Source of the DNA: Candidatus Saccharimonadales bacterium
GTDB lineage: Bacteria > Patescibacteriota > Saccharimonadia > Saccharimonadales > UBA4665
NCBI GenBank assembly: GCA_036388415.1
Contig: DASVRW010000002.1
Location: 665,396-729,395 of the forward strand
DNA length: 64,000 nucleotides
Direction: 5' to 3'
The translations under genes were made by a program, and so were the position numbers. How positions within the stretch are numbered: position 1 is the stretch's first letter; every line of letters begins with the position of its first letter. A model generated the notes under the pieces. The model worked only from the letters and a program-made list of their open reading frames with translations. It did not search any database and was not told the origin of the DNA. Positions 1 through 8,839 of the stretch are shown here, piece by piece.

Positions 1-26
1 TGCGTTTATATACGCTCCCGTGTATT

Positions 27-227
27 TTAGATAAATCGACTCGTATTATTTGTCCGTCCATTTTCATCTCCATTTACATATGCGCTCTTCTTAATTGGTC
101 GGTATACAAGCTCCATCTGTCTTACGAGCAGAGTCAGTTTCTTGAAGGCATCCTTCCTATCTATTGGCCTGCCGAACTGCTTTTCGTACAAACCCTGGAA
201 TTCGGCCACATCCGCATCCGTAATCAT
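27..227 (-). CDS. small mobile-element-type protein, 66 aa
   Basis: The protein starts MITDADVAEFQGLYEKQFG and has a helical, charged middle ending near VYRP. I recall similar 60-70 aa proteins from conjugative plasmids and integrative elements of Patescibacteria, but no function is known to me. The ATG lies 2 nt after the stop of the DUF5659-like gene on the same strand, so the two are probably co-transcribed and translationally coupled. The stop lies close to the window edge, so further genes of the element may continue to the left. Function is not assigned. Confidence 0.55.
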   Translation of the reverse strand: MITDADVAEFQGLYEKQFGRPIDRKDAFKKLTLLVRQMELVYRPIKKSAYVNGDENGRTNNTSRFI

Positions 228-229
228 AA

Positions 230-484
230 CTAGATCCCAGCATGAAGCCTGCCTTTCACAAGCTTGGCATTGGTTAATATCGTCCTTGGATTCAGGGTGA
301 GCCTGTCCTGGAAAAATGCCTCGGCGTCATGCCTGATATGGCTGGCATGCTCAAATTGAAATAAGGCACGCGCGGGATTACTTTTATCAACATAGATAAG
401 CCGATACCCTAATGCTGAAAGGGTTACGGCGAGTTGATAATCTGATGTGTCGAATGTATTCATTTGCAGCCTCATTTCCGCCAT
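230..484 (-). CDS. DUF5659-like small protein
   Basis: This 84-aa protein contains an FDTSDYQLAVTLSALGYRL segment followed by DKSNPARALFQFEH. The order of an aspartate-containing start, a hydrophobic alanine/leucine helix and a basic F-E strand fits the small DUF5659 family found on mobile elements. Role unknown; a DNA- or replication-related accessory role is only a guess. It is the first gene of a two-gene unit with the 66-aa protein downstream. An internal ATG near MNTFDT could also be the start. Confidence 0.5.
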   Translation of the reverse strand: MAEMRLQMNTFDTSDYQLAVTLSALGYRLIYVDKSNPARALFQFEHASHIRHDAEAFFQDRLTLNPRTILTNAKLVKGRLHAGI

Positions 485-837
485 TTCACCAGCAGTTCAT
501 GCTAGAAGCGGACTCAATGCTGCCCATACTAACCACCAGTTTCTGAAGTGTAAAAGTTTATTAGACAACAATCTTGACAAAGCTCGTAAACTCTTGATAA
601 CTCTTGGATATTGTTGTCGCGCTAATATTTAGGGCTTGGAATTGATATTATCGGTCGTTCAGTCGTTTTTACACCTTAAACCAACATGAAAAACGGACGT
701 AGAAGTACAGCTACTACTTAGGGAGGCGTTAACGGAGACGACTTAGGCGCAATGATGTTAAAAGCACTTCAATCGACTTGTTTTTGCTACTAATTCAATT
801 GGTATGACTGGCAGGAGGCTAGGAAACGTTTTGCAAC
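485..837. other. intergenic stretch without a supported gene
   Basis: About 350 bp between the small DUF5659-like gene and the recombinase stop codon. Open frames here are short and have no recognisable motif or ribosome site. It could hold the promoter for the leftward small operon, but I see no convincing -35/-10 pair and no tRNA or repeat. Confidence 0.5.
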
Positions 838-1770
838 CTAAAGCACGCCGGTGAATATACGGTCATGTATCGGATACTGTGCTTCGTGGAGTACCTCATC
901 GTTATAAACCTGGAGCATCGCTAAGTTCTTATGGCGAGTAAACTGCATCACCCTGAACAAGTCTCCCCGATAAGCCTTAACAAGCTGCGTGCAGTAGTAA
1001 TGCCTAAAGCCATGAACGGTCCGGTCTATCTCCAGCCTTTCCAATACAGTCATGACTATGCGCCGTAGCCCTCTAGTGGTTAAGGGCATGCCGTAAGAAC
1101 TGTTACTGGTGCTAAAGAACAGTGGACCGCTCGCGACGGCATATTCAGCGCAATACAGCCGAAGGATTTCAATAACCGCTTCATGCAAGTGCACAGGCTG
1201 CTTATCATGCTGTCCCTTTCCTTGAACCATAGCCCTAGAGTTGTTGAAATCAATATCCTCATACCGAAGCCTGCATATTTCGATTTGGCGGAAGCCCTGG
1301 TAAGACAACAAAAGCAGCAGCGCATATGTGCGAATACGTCGGCTTGTAAGCGGTTGCCCATCATGGAACCAGTCCCTAATCTTTTTGATGTCGCGGCTAT
1401 CTAATCCATTGGTCTTGTGGAGACCACTTTGCTTGAAGTTCTTTACCCCTACCGTGATGTCACGATCCAACATGCCCCTCCGGTAAGCTTCTCTCAGAAT
1501 CAGTCGTGCAACGGTTAGACGTTTGTTTTTGGTAGAAACACTCGTGGAGTTATCAGTGGCAAGAAGCCGTTTATAGTCGAGCAACGAGTTAATATTCACT
1601 CCCTGCATCTGAAGAAGATGCATGAATTCAATTGAGCGTGCCTGATATTCAAGCTGGGTTTCAAAGCTAATGTCGGCCTTACTGAATACTTGCCCGAGAA
1701 ACCGCTCCAAGAGCGAATATTCAACCAAGCTGGTCTGCAACATCGATGAGTTCGGCTTTATGCGCTTCAC
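838..1770 (-). CDS. tyrosine recombinase / phage-type integrase
   Basis: The catalytic domain shows the tyrosine-recombinase signature. The box I arginine is in QGFRQIEICRLRYEDID, the H-x-x-R of box II is in HGFRHYYCTQLV, a later conserved histidine is in TRHKNL, and the nucleophile Tyr is in LQVYNDE. An N-terminal SAM-like core-binding domain spans roughly residues 10-110. The frame is open further upstream but overlaps the preceding gene, so I take the GTG 1 nt after that gene's stop (310 aa) or the ATG at 1743. It likely catalyses integration or excision of the surrounding island. It could also act on the repeat array further right, which is untested. Confidence 0.85.
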   Translation of the reverse strand: MKRIKPNSSMLQTSLVEYSLLERFLGQVFSKADISFETQLEYQARSIEFMHLLQMQGVNINSLLDYKRLLATDNSTSVSTKNKRLTVARLILREAYRRGMLDRDITVGVKNFKQSGLHKTNGLDSRDIKKIRDWFHDGQPLTSRRIRTYALLLLLSYQGFRQIEICRLRYEDIDFNNSRAMVQGKGQHDKQPVHLHEAVIEILRLYCAEYAVASGPLFFSTSNSSYGMPLTTRGLRRIVMTVLERLEIDRTVHGFRHYYCTQLVKAYRGDLFRVMQFTRHKNLAMLQVYNDEVLHEAQYPIHDRIFTGVL

Positions 1771-1771
1771 G

Positions 1772-2407
1772 TTATTCACCGCTGGCTTCCAGTACCGGTA
1801 ATTGCGACTCTGAATCATCCTGTCCCAGTAGCTCCTTATACTCCTCCCAGTATACAAAGAACTCCTCATCCGGATACTCGTCCGGGTCAAGCCTACCGTA
1901 CCTGTCCCATAGATACTTAGTCTTTTGCCTGCCAGCGTCCGTACCGCTGAATCTGTCGTCATACGCTCGGCCCTGTTTTTTAGCAATAGCACCTTTGGCT
2001 GTATGTAAATCTAGCGCAAAACTTGGTATGACCTTGGGGCATTTCTTCAAAGTGCCTACCGCTTTACTCCAAAGGTAATCAACTTCCACGCCGAGTGGCT
2101 CCTCCCACCACTTGGTAGCTCTGGCCATTCTGGCGACTAGAAAGAATATATGGTCTGTTTCATTCACTTTGCCCGCCATCTGATATACGGCGTATGCTCG
2201 CATTACGATAGCTTCGTCGAAGATGTCTTCTGCCGCCATGATCCACAGCTGCTTCGTTACAATCTTCTGGCCTGACGGGCTTCCCGTCAAAATCACATTC
2301 GCCCAATAGATAGCATCCTCGACCATGCCTAGTTTGATACACTTCCGAAGTGCCGACACTACTTCATAATAATCGTACTGATTTAGCTTGGGTTGTGCAT
2401 ATGACAT
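1772..2407 (-). CDS. RarA/MgsA C-terminal-domain-like protein
   Basis: This 211-aa protein has VVSALRKCIKLGMVEDAIYW, then WIMAAEDIFDEAIVMRAYAVYQ, and a final IPSFALDLHTAKG segment. These resemble the tetramerisation/C-terminal region of the RarA/MgsA (WRNIP1) clamp-loader-like ATPases, but the AAA+ domain is absent, so this is a stand-alone module. A role in replication or repair of the mobile element is inference. It is directly upstream of the recombinase (1-nt gap) and probably co-transcribed. A TATAGT hexamer lies upstream of the ATG with a short leader. Confidence 0.5.
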   Translation of the reverse strand: MSYAQPKLNQYDYYEVVSALRKCIKLGMVEDAIYWANVILTGSPSGQKIVTKQLWIMAAEDIFDEAIVMRAYAVYQMAGKVNETDHIFFLVARMARATKWWEEPLGVEVDYLWSKAVGTLKKCPKVIPSFALDLHTAKGAIAKKQGRAYDDRFSGTDAGRQKTKYLWDRYGRLDPDEYPDEEFFVYWEEYKELLGQDDSESQLPVLEASGE

Positions 2408-2489
2408 AGTGGGATTCGCCTCTGTTACTATAAGCGTATTCTGCTTGCACCATGCTCCAAGTCAAGTGTTATTTGTTATGATTATGGCA

Positions 2490-2924
2490 ATGGAAGCAAA
2501 CATAGAAACAGAGCTGACAAAACACTACTGGCTATATGCATTAAAACTTGAGGATGACAAATACTATGTCGGCATAACAACCAAAGCTGACCCTGGTTCA
2601 AGGATAAAAATGCATGGTGGCTTTTACGGTGCTAAATGGACTCATAAACACAAGCCAGTTGAAACGCTTGAGACAAGAGAACTTGGTTTCGTTACTGAAA
2701 CTGAAGCGGCTAGGCAGGAGCAAGTACTTACACTTGACTACATGAAGCGGTATGGCTACAAAAACGTCCGTGGCGGCACGCTAAGTTATAGCGGCAATTA
2801 TACGAAACTTGGGGACCGTTATTTTACTGAGGAGCAATGGTACGCGTTCCGAGCGGTCAGTATTTTAACTTTCTTGATGCTGCTCACACTTATTGCCATC
2901 TTATTTCAGAAGTTCAGTGACTGA
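2490..2924 (+). CDS. GIY-YIG-like protein with C-terminal membrane helix
   Basis: The first ~90 residues resemble a GIY-YIG nuclease fold: WLYALKLEDDKYYVGIT supplies the two motif strands, RIKMH a conserved Arg, and GAKWTHKHKPVE the segment typical of such domains. The last ~25 residues (ILTFLMLLTLIAILF) form a transmembrane helix, which is unusual for this fold. Several in-frame ATGs exist; I chose 2490 because a TATGAT hexamer ends 8 nt before it, giving a leaderless transcript. It is divergent from the RarA-like gene. Function uncertain; a membrane-tethered nuclease acting on incoming DNA is speculative. Confidence 0.55.
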   Translation: MEANIETELTKHYWLYALKLEDDKYYVGITTKADPGSRIKMHGGFYGAKWTHKHKPVETLETRELGFVTETEAARQEQVLTLDYMKRYGYKNVRGGTLSYSGNYTKLGDRYFTEEQWYAFRAVSILTFLMLLTLIAILFQKFSD

Positions 2925-2969
2925 CAACCATAACCGTTAACGAGCCTTTCGTGGCATAATAAGACTAAT

Positions 2970-3785
2970 ATGCAATATGACCTACCTGACCCAGATTCCG
3001 AAGAGCTTCTCGAATTAGTGCACAATACATCAGAACGAGGCATTTACAGGGCTTTATACGAGAATCGTGACCGGTCTCTGACGATGGCGCAAATCCGTTC
3101 AGAAATGGGCCTACAATCTGGCGAACAGGAACAGCTAGGACGACGGCTTAGGAGCCTGTATGCCAACTTTGAAATTGAAGGTAGTAGAAATGGGAATGAT
3201 TACCAATATAAACTCGTAGCAAGACGTGAAATCGCCCTCAACACAGAATCCATCAGTAATAGGGTCAGGGCGGAAGTTCTCCAAGACCAGCGGTGTGTGC
3301 AGTGTGGTAAAACACCTAGCGAAGACCATGTGCGGTTGCATGTCGACCACAAGATCCCACAGGCATGGGGCGGTACAAACGACATAGAAAATCTTCAAGC
3401 TTTATGCTCCGACTGCAATGAGGGTAAGAAAAATTTGTATGCCACCTATGATGAGTTCGCAGACAAGATTAAGTTGGCTGCAAACTATGACGAAGTCCAC
3501 CAGCGGATTGGCGAATTATTGAAGGCTTTCAATGGCAAGCCAGTGCCAGCTGAACTCGTCGAAATTGTGGCAAAGTCAAAGCAGTATCAAGACGACTGGC
3601 AAAAACGCATGCGTGAGCTTCGAGAACTTGGCTGGGAGTATTCATTCACTAAGAAACGTGAGGGCGACCGAGTACGGTCTTCGTTCATACTGGAAAAATG
3701 GAATCCCTGGCCGGAAGGCAGTATCCGTGCAGCTATAAGGCAGCAGGAGCTTCGGAAGAAACAAGCCCAGCCGGAATCTGACTAG
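2970..3785 (+). CDS. HNH restriction-type endonuclease
   Basis: The HNH core is clear: CVQCGK and CSDCNEGKKN provide two zinc-binding Cys pairs, and VDHKIPQAWGG with DIENLQALC holds the catalytic His and the Asn-type residues. About 90 N-terminal residues look like a winged-helix region (LTMAQIRSEMGLQSGE...LGRRLRSLY) that may read DNA. The last 50 bp overlap, convergently, the 3' end of the cytosine methyltransferase gene. That arrangement suggests a type II restriction enzyme paired with the methylase. Target sequence cannot be read from the protein. A CATAAT hexamer ends 10 nt before the ATG. Confidence 0.8.
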   Translation: MQYDLPDPDSEELLELVHNTSERGIYRALYENRDRSLTMAQIRSEMGLQSGEQEQLGRRLRSLYANFEIEGSRNGNDYQYKLVARREIALNTESISNRVRAEVLQDQRCVQCGKTPSEDHVRLHVDHKIPQAWGGTNDIENLQALCSDCNEGKKNLYATYDEFADKIKLAANYDEVHQRIGELLKAFNGKPVPAELVEIVAKSKQYQDDWQKRMRELRELGWEYSFTKKREGDRVRSSFILEKWNPWPEGSIRAAIRQQELRKKQAQPESD

Positions 3786-4782
3786 CGTCTTCATCCTCAT
3801 CATCAGTAGTCGTAACAGTCGTTTGAATAGGAACCATCAGCAATGCATTACTAATTGCGGTACCGACTTGAGCTGCGACTGGCGGCGGAAAGGCATTACC
3901 GACTTGCTTGTAGGCGCTGGTCTTGCGCCCTGCTAGCTTCCAATTTTTAGGGAAGCCTTGCACTATGGCCGTCATTTGAACCGTTAGTCGTGGCATGCCT
4001 TCGAAATCCTCATGAGGAGCCTCGTCTGCTACACCCTTGCCGTCAACACCCAATTTTGCCCATGCAGCCTTCGCTCGTGTCGGGCCTAAATCAGCTCCGC
4101 CATGCTTCTTGGATCCTCCTACTAATGTAGGAGCAACCTTGTTAGCCGTCATTTTCCATTCGTCGGCAAGTTTCCAGCCGTTACTAGCCATTTCTTCATA
4201 CAGCGCTTCACCTACAGTAACTTGATCTTCTATGGGGCGTGCATCCGGCCATTTAAAGTATTCCCAGTATTCAGGACGTAAAGCAACTAGTATGGAACGC
4301 GGCCTCAACTGTGGAACGCCATGACTAGCAGCCTGGATTAGTTTCCATTCAGCCTTATATCCCAGTTCTTTAAGTCTGGCTAATATTTTTTCCCGGTAAT
4401 CTTCAAACTTGGGGTCTAGCAATCCACGAACATTTTCCAATAATACAGCCTTAGGCTTTGTGTCCTCTACGAGCTTCAGTGCGGCAGGAAACAAGTCACG
4501 CTCATCTAAGTGGCCAAGCTGTTTGCCAGCATGGGAGAACGGAGGGCAAGGCACGCCACCAGCTACTAAATCGACACCTGCGTAAGGTTTGCCGTCAAAT
4601 TTGTTAAGGTCTTCCTCGATGACATTCCACTCAGGTCGGTTCAATTTAAGGGTCTCGCAGCAGCGAGCATCATATTCAACTAGGGCAACATGGTCGAAGC
4701 CAGCCATCTCTAATCCTAGAGCCTGCCCACCGGCTCCCGCACACACTTCAATAGATGTCAGTTTCTTCTGCTTTTTCCCCAT
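3733..4782 (-). CDS. DNA (cytosine-5) methyltransferase
   Basis: All main C5-methyltransferase motifs are visible: motif I EVCAGAGGQALGLEMAG (SAM binding), motif IV GGVPCPPFS with the catalytic Cys near residue 80, motif VI ENVRGL, motif VIII QLRPRS, and motif X QVGNAFPPPVA. The target-recognition region lies between VIII and X. An acidic, Thr-rich tail after motif X overlaps the HNH gene. It would methylate a specific site to protect the host from the HNH nuclease. It is divergent from vsr with a short shared upstream region. It lacks a fused regulatory HTH. Confidence 0.93.
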   Translation of the reverse strand: MGKKQKKLTSIEVCAGAGGQALGLEMAGFDHVALVEYDARCCETLKLNRPEWNVIEEDLNKFDGKPYAGVDLVAGGVPCPPFSHAGKQLGHLDERDLFPAALKLVEDTKPKAVLLENVRGLLDPKFEDYREKILARLKELGYKAEWKLIQAASHGVPQLRPRSILVALRPEYWEYFKWPDARPIEDQVTVGEALYEEMASNGWKLADEWKMTANKVAPTLVGGSKKHGGADLGPTRAKAAWAKLGVDGKGVADEAPHEDFEGMPRLTVQMTAIVQGFPKNWKLAGRKTSAYKQVGNAFPPPVAAQVGTAISNALLMVPIQTTVTTTDDEDEDASQIPAGLVSSEAPAAL

Positions 4783-4860
4783 AATTCTTACCCTTTCGTA
4801 CTATCTACTATACCAATAAATGACTAGCTATAAAATGGCGGCGCAAATAAAATCAAGTGT

Positions 4861-5277
4861 ATGGCCGACATGTATACCCCAGAAAAACGTAGCGACATTA
4901 TGTCCCGCATCCGTTCAAAAGAAACGAAGGCCGAGAAAACGGTATTCCGATATCTACGGGAGCAAAAAATATATTTCCAGAAGCATTACACCAGAGCACC
5001 CGGCAAGCCTGATATCGCTCTGCCTCGTAAGAAGCTTGCCGTGTTCATAGACGGAGACTTCTGGCATGGCCGCACATTCGACAAAGTTGTCTTGAATCAT
5101 GCGCCGGACAGTTACTGGGTCACGAAGATTACTCGCAACATGGAGCGTGACTATCAGCAGCGTGCTTCATTAGAGGCGGCAGGATGGAAGGTGCTGGCGG
5201 TATGGGATAGTGACTTGAATCGCAAGCGCACACAAACTCAGGAATTGGAACGAATCGCTGATTTTCTTACAAGTTAG
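4861..5277 (+). CDS. vsr: very short patch repair (Vsr) endonuclease
   Basis: This 138-aa protein has the Vsr signature: a start of the DIMSRIRSKETKAE type, then GKPDIALPRKKLAVFIDGDF-WHG with the catalytic Asp residues, and a C-terminal AGWKVLAVWDSDL strand. Vsr nicks beside T:G mismatches that arise when 5-methylcytosine deaminates, so it normally travels with a C5 methylase, as here. It is transcribed divergently from the methyltransferase, 78 nt away, so the two may share regulation. Length matches the family. Confidence 0.92.
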   Translation: MADMYTPEKRSDIMSRIRSKETKAEKTVFRYLREQKIYFQKHYTRAPGKPDIALPRKKLAVFIDGDFWHGRTFDKVVLNHAPDSYWVTKITRNMERDYQQRASLEAAGWKVLAVWDSDLNRKRTQTQELERIADFLTS

Positions 5278-5292
5278 ACTCCTGATTACCCC

Positions 5293-7551
5293 TTAAACTT
5301 CCACGCTTACGCCGACTTCAACATCAATCATCTGAGATATTTCCTGATATATGTCAGTAGCCTCATCATGCACCATATCTTCGATAGTAATCGCAACGCT
5401 ATATGACTGAATTAGGCTTGCGTCAACCTGGTCATTTAACGCCTCCGCCGTTACTTCAAGCTGCCAAAATACACCCATGTGCTCCCTTGTATTTTTTTCG
5501 ACTGTCGGATAGCTTTTAACATTTGCTTTTTTGGCAGCCCCATCAAGATAGCTTTGAGTCGTGCCATTATCAACGGGCTGGTCATCACTCCTGACAATCT
5601 TCGCAGATATTAAGATTGGATTGTACAGTCCAGGCGCAACTGGATTAACAAGAGGGTTATATACCAGCGTCTTACGCAATCGCAGCCTTTTGCGCGATGA
5701 ACCCGCCAATGCGGCCGGAATGGGTATCTTAACCCGTTTGCGACTATTCACCTTTATCGTGTCCTCAATGATAATCGTGGTCGATGTGCTCAGTGAGTTC
5801 AGCGTACGGTCAAGGTCTGGAAGGCCATGACCGGTTAAAGCTTTAAGCATATTTTCGTCACTAATCTGGGCTGATGCCAGCGGCTGCGCGAAGTGTATCA
5901 GCAGGGCTTTTAATGAGTTTGCGGTGTACGCCGGGTACTTTTTGGAAAGCACGGCTAGATCGTGAGCCACCAGTGGTGTAGCGAAGCTAGTCCCAGGGCC
6001 ACGGATGAGCCCACCGTCTGGGTGCGCCATATAAGGACCGTCATCCTCAGATGAGAAGTTTGTGTCAAAGTTAGAATCATAATGCATCAAGTCAGGCTTG
6101 ACGAGATGATAGCCCTTTGTCTTCAAGAATCCTCGACGAGTAATAGGCGTTGGTTCCTTCGGGCCAGCTAATGAGTTGGGACTAGACCTGTACGCAATCG
6201 AGCCAACGGAAATTGGATTAAGCCCATCGGCCGGTGGCAATACGCAGGTTATCGGGTGATTGAAATAGTTTGGGTAGCCCATGTCCAAAACTTGGTCAAT
6301 CACGGGCTGAGGCCAGCCAGTAAACAGATTTCCTGCCGATACTACGAAGATGCAATTATGCTTTACGGACAGTTCATCAAATAGTACAGTGAGCCGATGA
6401 ATTTTCCGACGGTCATAAAATCCATAATTATTGACTGAGAAATTGGCTATAAGAACTCTATCGGGAGCAGTGTTTTTTTGAACTGCATCAATTATTGCCT
6501 GCTCGTTTAGTAGCCTCTTCCCATTTACGAGTGGAAAGACATTGATTGGTCTAACCTTATTGTCCATTACTAGCCGGCCACTCGAATTGAGCTTTGTGCC
6601 ATGAACTACAAGGCTGGCGACCTGGTTGCCGTGCGTTTCGCCGCCGGTTACATACTCATCGCCAACCTGATCCATGCACGCAGGGGCTAACAACTCATGG
6701 TCGGTATTCACTGGGTAGTCGAGTATCAGCACGGGGTTGCTACCCTCAGTCTCATCGACCAGCTCATAGCTTCCGTCCATGGCTTTTTGAGTACCGCTGC
6801 TCAGTATGACCTCGATTGGCTTTTCGATGCCAATAATTCCCGAATACGAAGCCACTACTTCTTCTAATTTGTCCTTGTCGATGTGCACCCTACAATAGTG
6901 AACCAGCTCAGTATTAACCTCACTAATGAAGCTGTCGCCGAGCCAGTCCTGCATATCCTCGAACTTCCTGGCACTTGTAGCTCGGTCATCACCAAAAACT
7001 ATATCGATATATTCTTCATCTTGCTGAGCTTCAAGCTTGGCGAGCAGTTCGGGGTCAGTAACTTCCTTTACATCAAGCGGCACCAGCTCCTCGATAAGCC
7101 CAAACTTGGACCTACCCTCGTCTGTCTGTATATAATTATCGAGATCCAAGCTCAATTGTTCGTAGTTAGACCTCGCCTGTCGTGGCAACCGACGATTACT
7201 GACCTTACCAAGCACAACCTCGTTGGTATGCTCCTGACCCTCTGGAGTGTCATCGTATTTTGCATACACTGCAACACCATAGCGCTTAATAAGACCTTTA
7301 TTCGCCGCACCTTGGAATCGTAGCTTAATATCCACTACTTCCTTGTCTGAATCGAGCCTCTTCTGTGGCAAAACGGCTTCTTCGTACCGCTTCAATTTGT
7401 TAACTTCGCTTGCAAGCCGGTGTTTATAGGCAGCCTGGTCAGGAAAGCCAGGTAACGGTTGGCCGAATGGCGTCGGAGCGGTCGGCGTGTGTGTCGCAGG
7501 CGTACCGATTAAAGAATTAGGAAGTCGTATATGGTCGTATTTACTTGGCAT
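5293..7551 (-). CDS. ietS: subtilisin-like (S8) protease of an ietAS-type module
   Basis: This 752-aa protein has an S8 catalytic triad in the usual order: Asp in VLILDYPVNTD (about residue 278), His in GETHGNQVAS (about 307), the oxyanion Asn in VVSAGN, and Ser in GTSFATP (about 522). It has no signal peptide, so it is probably cytoplasmic. About 200 residues precede and 200 follow the protease core. Its start overlaps the end of the AAA+ ATPase gene by 11 nt. The pair ATPase + cytoplasmic subtilase is the ietAS arrangement, reported as an anti-phage system and earlier as a plasmid incompatibility locus. Its location beside restriction genes supports a defence role. Confidence 0.85.
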   Translation of the reverse strand: MPSKYDHIRLPNSLIGTPATHTPTAPTPFGQPLPGFPDQAAYKHRLASEVNKLKRYEEAVLPQKRLDSDKEVVDIKLRFQGAANKGLIKRYGVAVYAKYDDTPEGQEHTNEVVLGKVSNRRLPRQARSNYEQLSLDLDNYIQTDEGRSKFGLIEELVPLDVKEVTDPELLAKLEAQQDEEYIDIVFGDDRATSARKFEDMQDWLGDSFISEVNTELVHYCRVHIDKDKLEEVVASYSGIIGIEKPIEVILSSGTQKAMDGSYELVDETEGSNPVLILDYPVNTDHELLAPACMDQVGDEYVTGGETHGNQVASLVVHGTKLNSSGRLVMDNKVRPINVFPLVNGKRLLNEQAIIDAVQKNTAPDRVLIANFSVNNYGFYDRRKIHRLTVLFDELSVKHNCIFVVSAGNLFTGWPQPVIDQVLDMGYPNYFNHPITCVLPPADGLNPISVGSIAYRSSPNSLAGPKEPTPITRRGFLKTKGYHLVKPDLMHYDSNFDTNFSSEDDGPYMAHPDGGLIRGPGTSFATPLVAHDLAVLSKKYPAYTANSLKALLIHFAQPLASAQISDENMLKALTGHGLPDLDRTLNSLSTSTTIIIEDTIKVNSRKRVKIPIPAALAGSSRKRLRLRKTLVYNPLVNPVAPGLYNPILISAKIVRSDDQPVDNGTTQSYLDGAAKKANVKSYPTVEKNTREHMGVFWQLEVTAEALNDQVDASLIQSYSVAITIEDMVHDEATDIYQEISQMIDVEVGVSVEV

Positions 7552-8617
7552 AATTTATAAGTGAGTTACGATGGATACCCAAGAAGTCTGCGACGTCTGA
7601 CTTTGTCACATTGCTAGTTAGATACGTCATCAATTTTTTAAGCATTTCGGGATTAGTATCATGAATCTTCTTGATAATGTCAGCCGTTAGTATCCCATCA
7701 GTCGTCGCCGCTTCAAGTATGTCGGAAATGTCCCCAAGATTTTTTTTATTGATGTGAATGCTGATTTGAGCAGATTCGAAAACGCCCTTTATGGCATCGA
7801 CTGTCCTAAGATTGGCCGCAAAAAGCAAATCAACAAGCAGGGTTTTCTCCACCGGCTTAACTTGTAATTGTTCCTTGAAAACTTCCTCGAGCAAAAAGTC
7901 CACATAGTCCTTTATATCTTTTTTGGTAAGTTCTGGGATATTCAGCTTAATGGGAAATCTTCTTAGAATTGCAGGGTCAATCGTGTCAACAAGATTGGTC
8001 GCTACAATCACTATTCGGTCGCTCGATACTACGTCAAGGGTCTGTATCAGCGAGTTCACGATCCTTTTCAATTCACCAACGTCATTAGTGTCCGAGCGGC
8101 TTTTAGCGAAAGCATCGAATTCATCGATGAAGATTATCGAATTGCCCTTATCTTCAAAAATGTTCGCCATATTTTTGAGCGTCTCACCAAACTTGAAAGA
8201 TATAACGTCTGATACTTTCACATATTCCAGTTTCCTATTGAGTCGCTGTGCAATGTAGAATCCGACCGTAGTCTTGCCAGTGCCAGGAGGTCCATACAAG
8301 AGAATTTTATTGAATTTACCCTTTAAAGAAGCGGGCATTGTCGGATCTTCACACAAATTAACGAGCTTGTCCAACCGTTTTTGCATTACCTTATTGAACC
8401 AAAGATTCTCTTGAGAAGCGCTGTTCTGTCGGGTGTATCCCGAGGCCATTACCACCTGGTTTTCTTGAGATTCGATAATCTCCACTAAGCCGTGATAAAG
8501 GCTGATTTTCTTCTTGTTGGCGCTGTCAGCTGCCAAAAATTTAAGGTAGTCAAGTAGGGCGACCTTGTCTCCCGACAAACCCAGCTTTGCCAAATTGATT
8601 ACAGATTCAGTATTCAT
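7541..8617 (-). CDS. ietA: AAA+ ATPase of an ietAS-type module
   Basis: A single AAA+ domain is visible: Walker A GPPGTGKTT (about residue 110), Walker B SIIFIDEFDAF, sensor-1 VIVATN and an arginine-finger-like AILRRFP. About 100 N-terminal residues have no motif I know. The C-terminus ends in a short HTH-like stretch (KSDVADFLGIHRNSLINY). It is the promoter-proximal gene of the pair; a TATACT hexamer lies ~35 nt upstream and a purine-rich GAAGGGCGG sits before the ATG. It presumably senses or unfolds a target for the overlapping protease; that division of labour is inference. Confidence 0.85.
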   Translation of the reverse strand: MNTESVINLAKLGLSGDKVALLDYLKFLAADSANKKKISLYHGLVEIIESQENQVVMASGYTRQNSASQENLWFNKVMQKRLDKLVNLCEDPTMPASLKGKFNKILLYGPPGTGKTTVGFYIAQRLNRKLEYVKVSDVISFKFGETLKNMANIFEDKGNSIIFIDEFDAFAKSRSDTNDVGELKRIVNSLIQTLDVVSSDRIVIVATNLVDTIDPAILRRFPIKLNIPELTKKDIKDYVDFLLEEVFKEQLQVKPVEKTLLVDLLFAANLRTVDAIKGVFESAQISIHINKKNLGDISDILEAATTDGILTADIIKKIHDTNPEMLKKLMTYLTSNVTKSDVADFLGIHRNSLINYAK

Positions 8618-8839
8618 AGTCCGCCCTTCTTTTGCACAATTTTAGTATAACTCTTAATATTTGTGCAGTAAAGAATCATAACCGATATTTTTATCACTTA
8701 GGCATTAGGAGCTCACCATACCGCCATAATTCATTGCCGCCATGCTAGCTGGCGGATTTTCGGTAAGTTTAGTCCTGATAACCTCCACGATGGCCCTCCA
8801 ATAAGGTTATGCTTAGAACGGAGTCAATACTTCTCTGTT
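8618..8839. other. intergenic region carrying repeat copy 1
   Basis: This stretch separates the defence island from the repeat-delimited gene array. It contains the promoter of the ATPase gene (TATACT on the minus strand near 8645), repeat copy 1 and, just after it, a weak 7-bp hairpin followed by TTTT on the plus strand around 8817-8840. No coding frame is convincing. Confidence 0.6.
8777..8811 (+). repeat. intergenic repeat copy R1
   Basis: First copy of the dispersed element with core CGATGGCCCTCCA. Here the ends form a perfect 7-bp inverted repeat, ATAACCT at 8778-8784 and AGGTTAT at 8804-8810. The copy also reads ATG-GCC-CTC-CAA-TAA. It marks the left edge of the array. Confidence 0.85.

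Noticed and set aside
447-632. 61-aa plus-strand frame overlapping the DUF5659-like gene
   Set aside because: No ribosome site, no promoter, composition unlike a protein.
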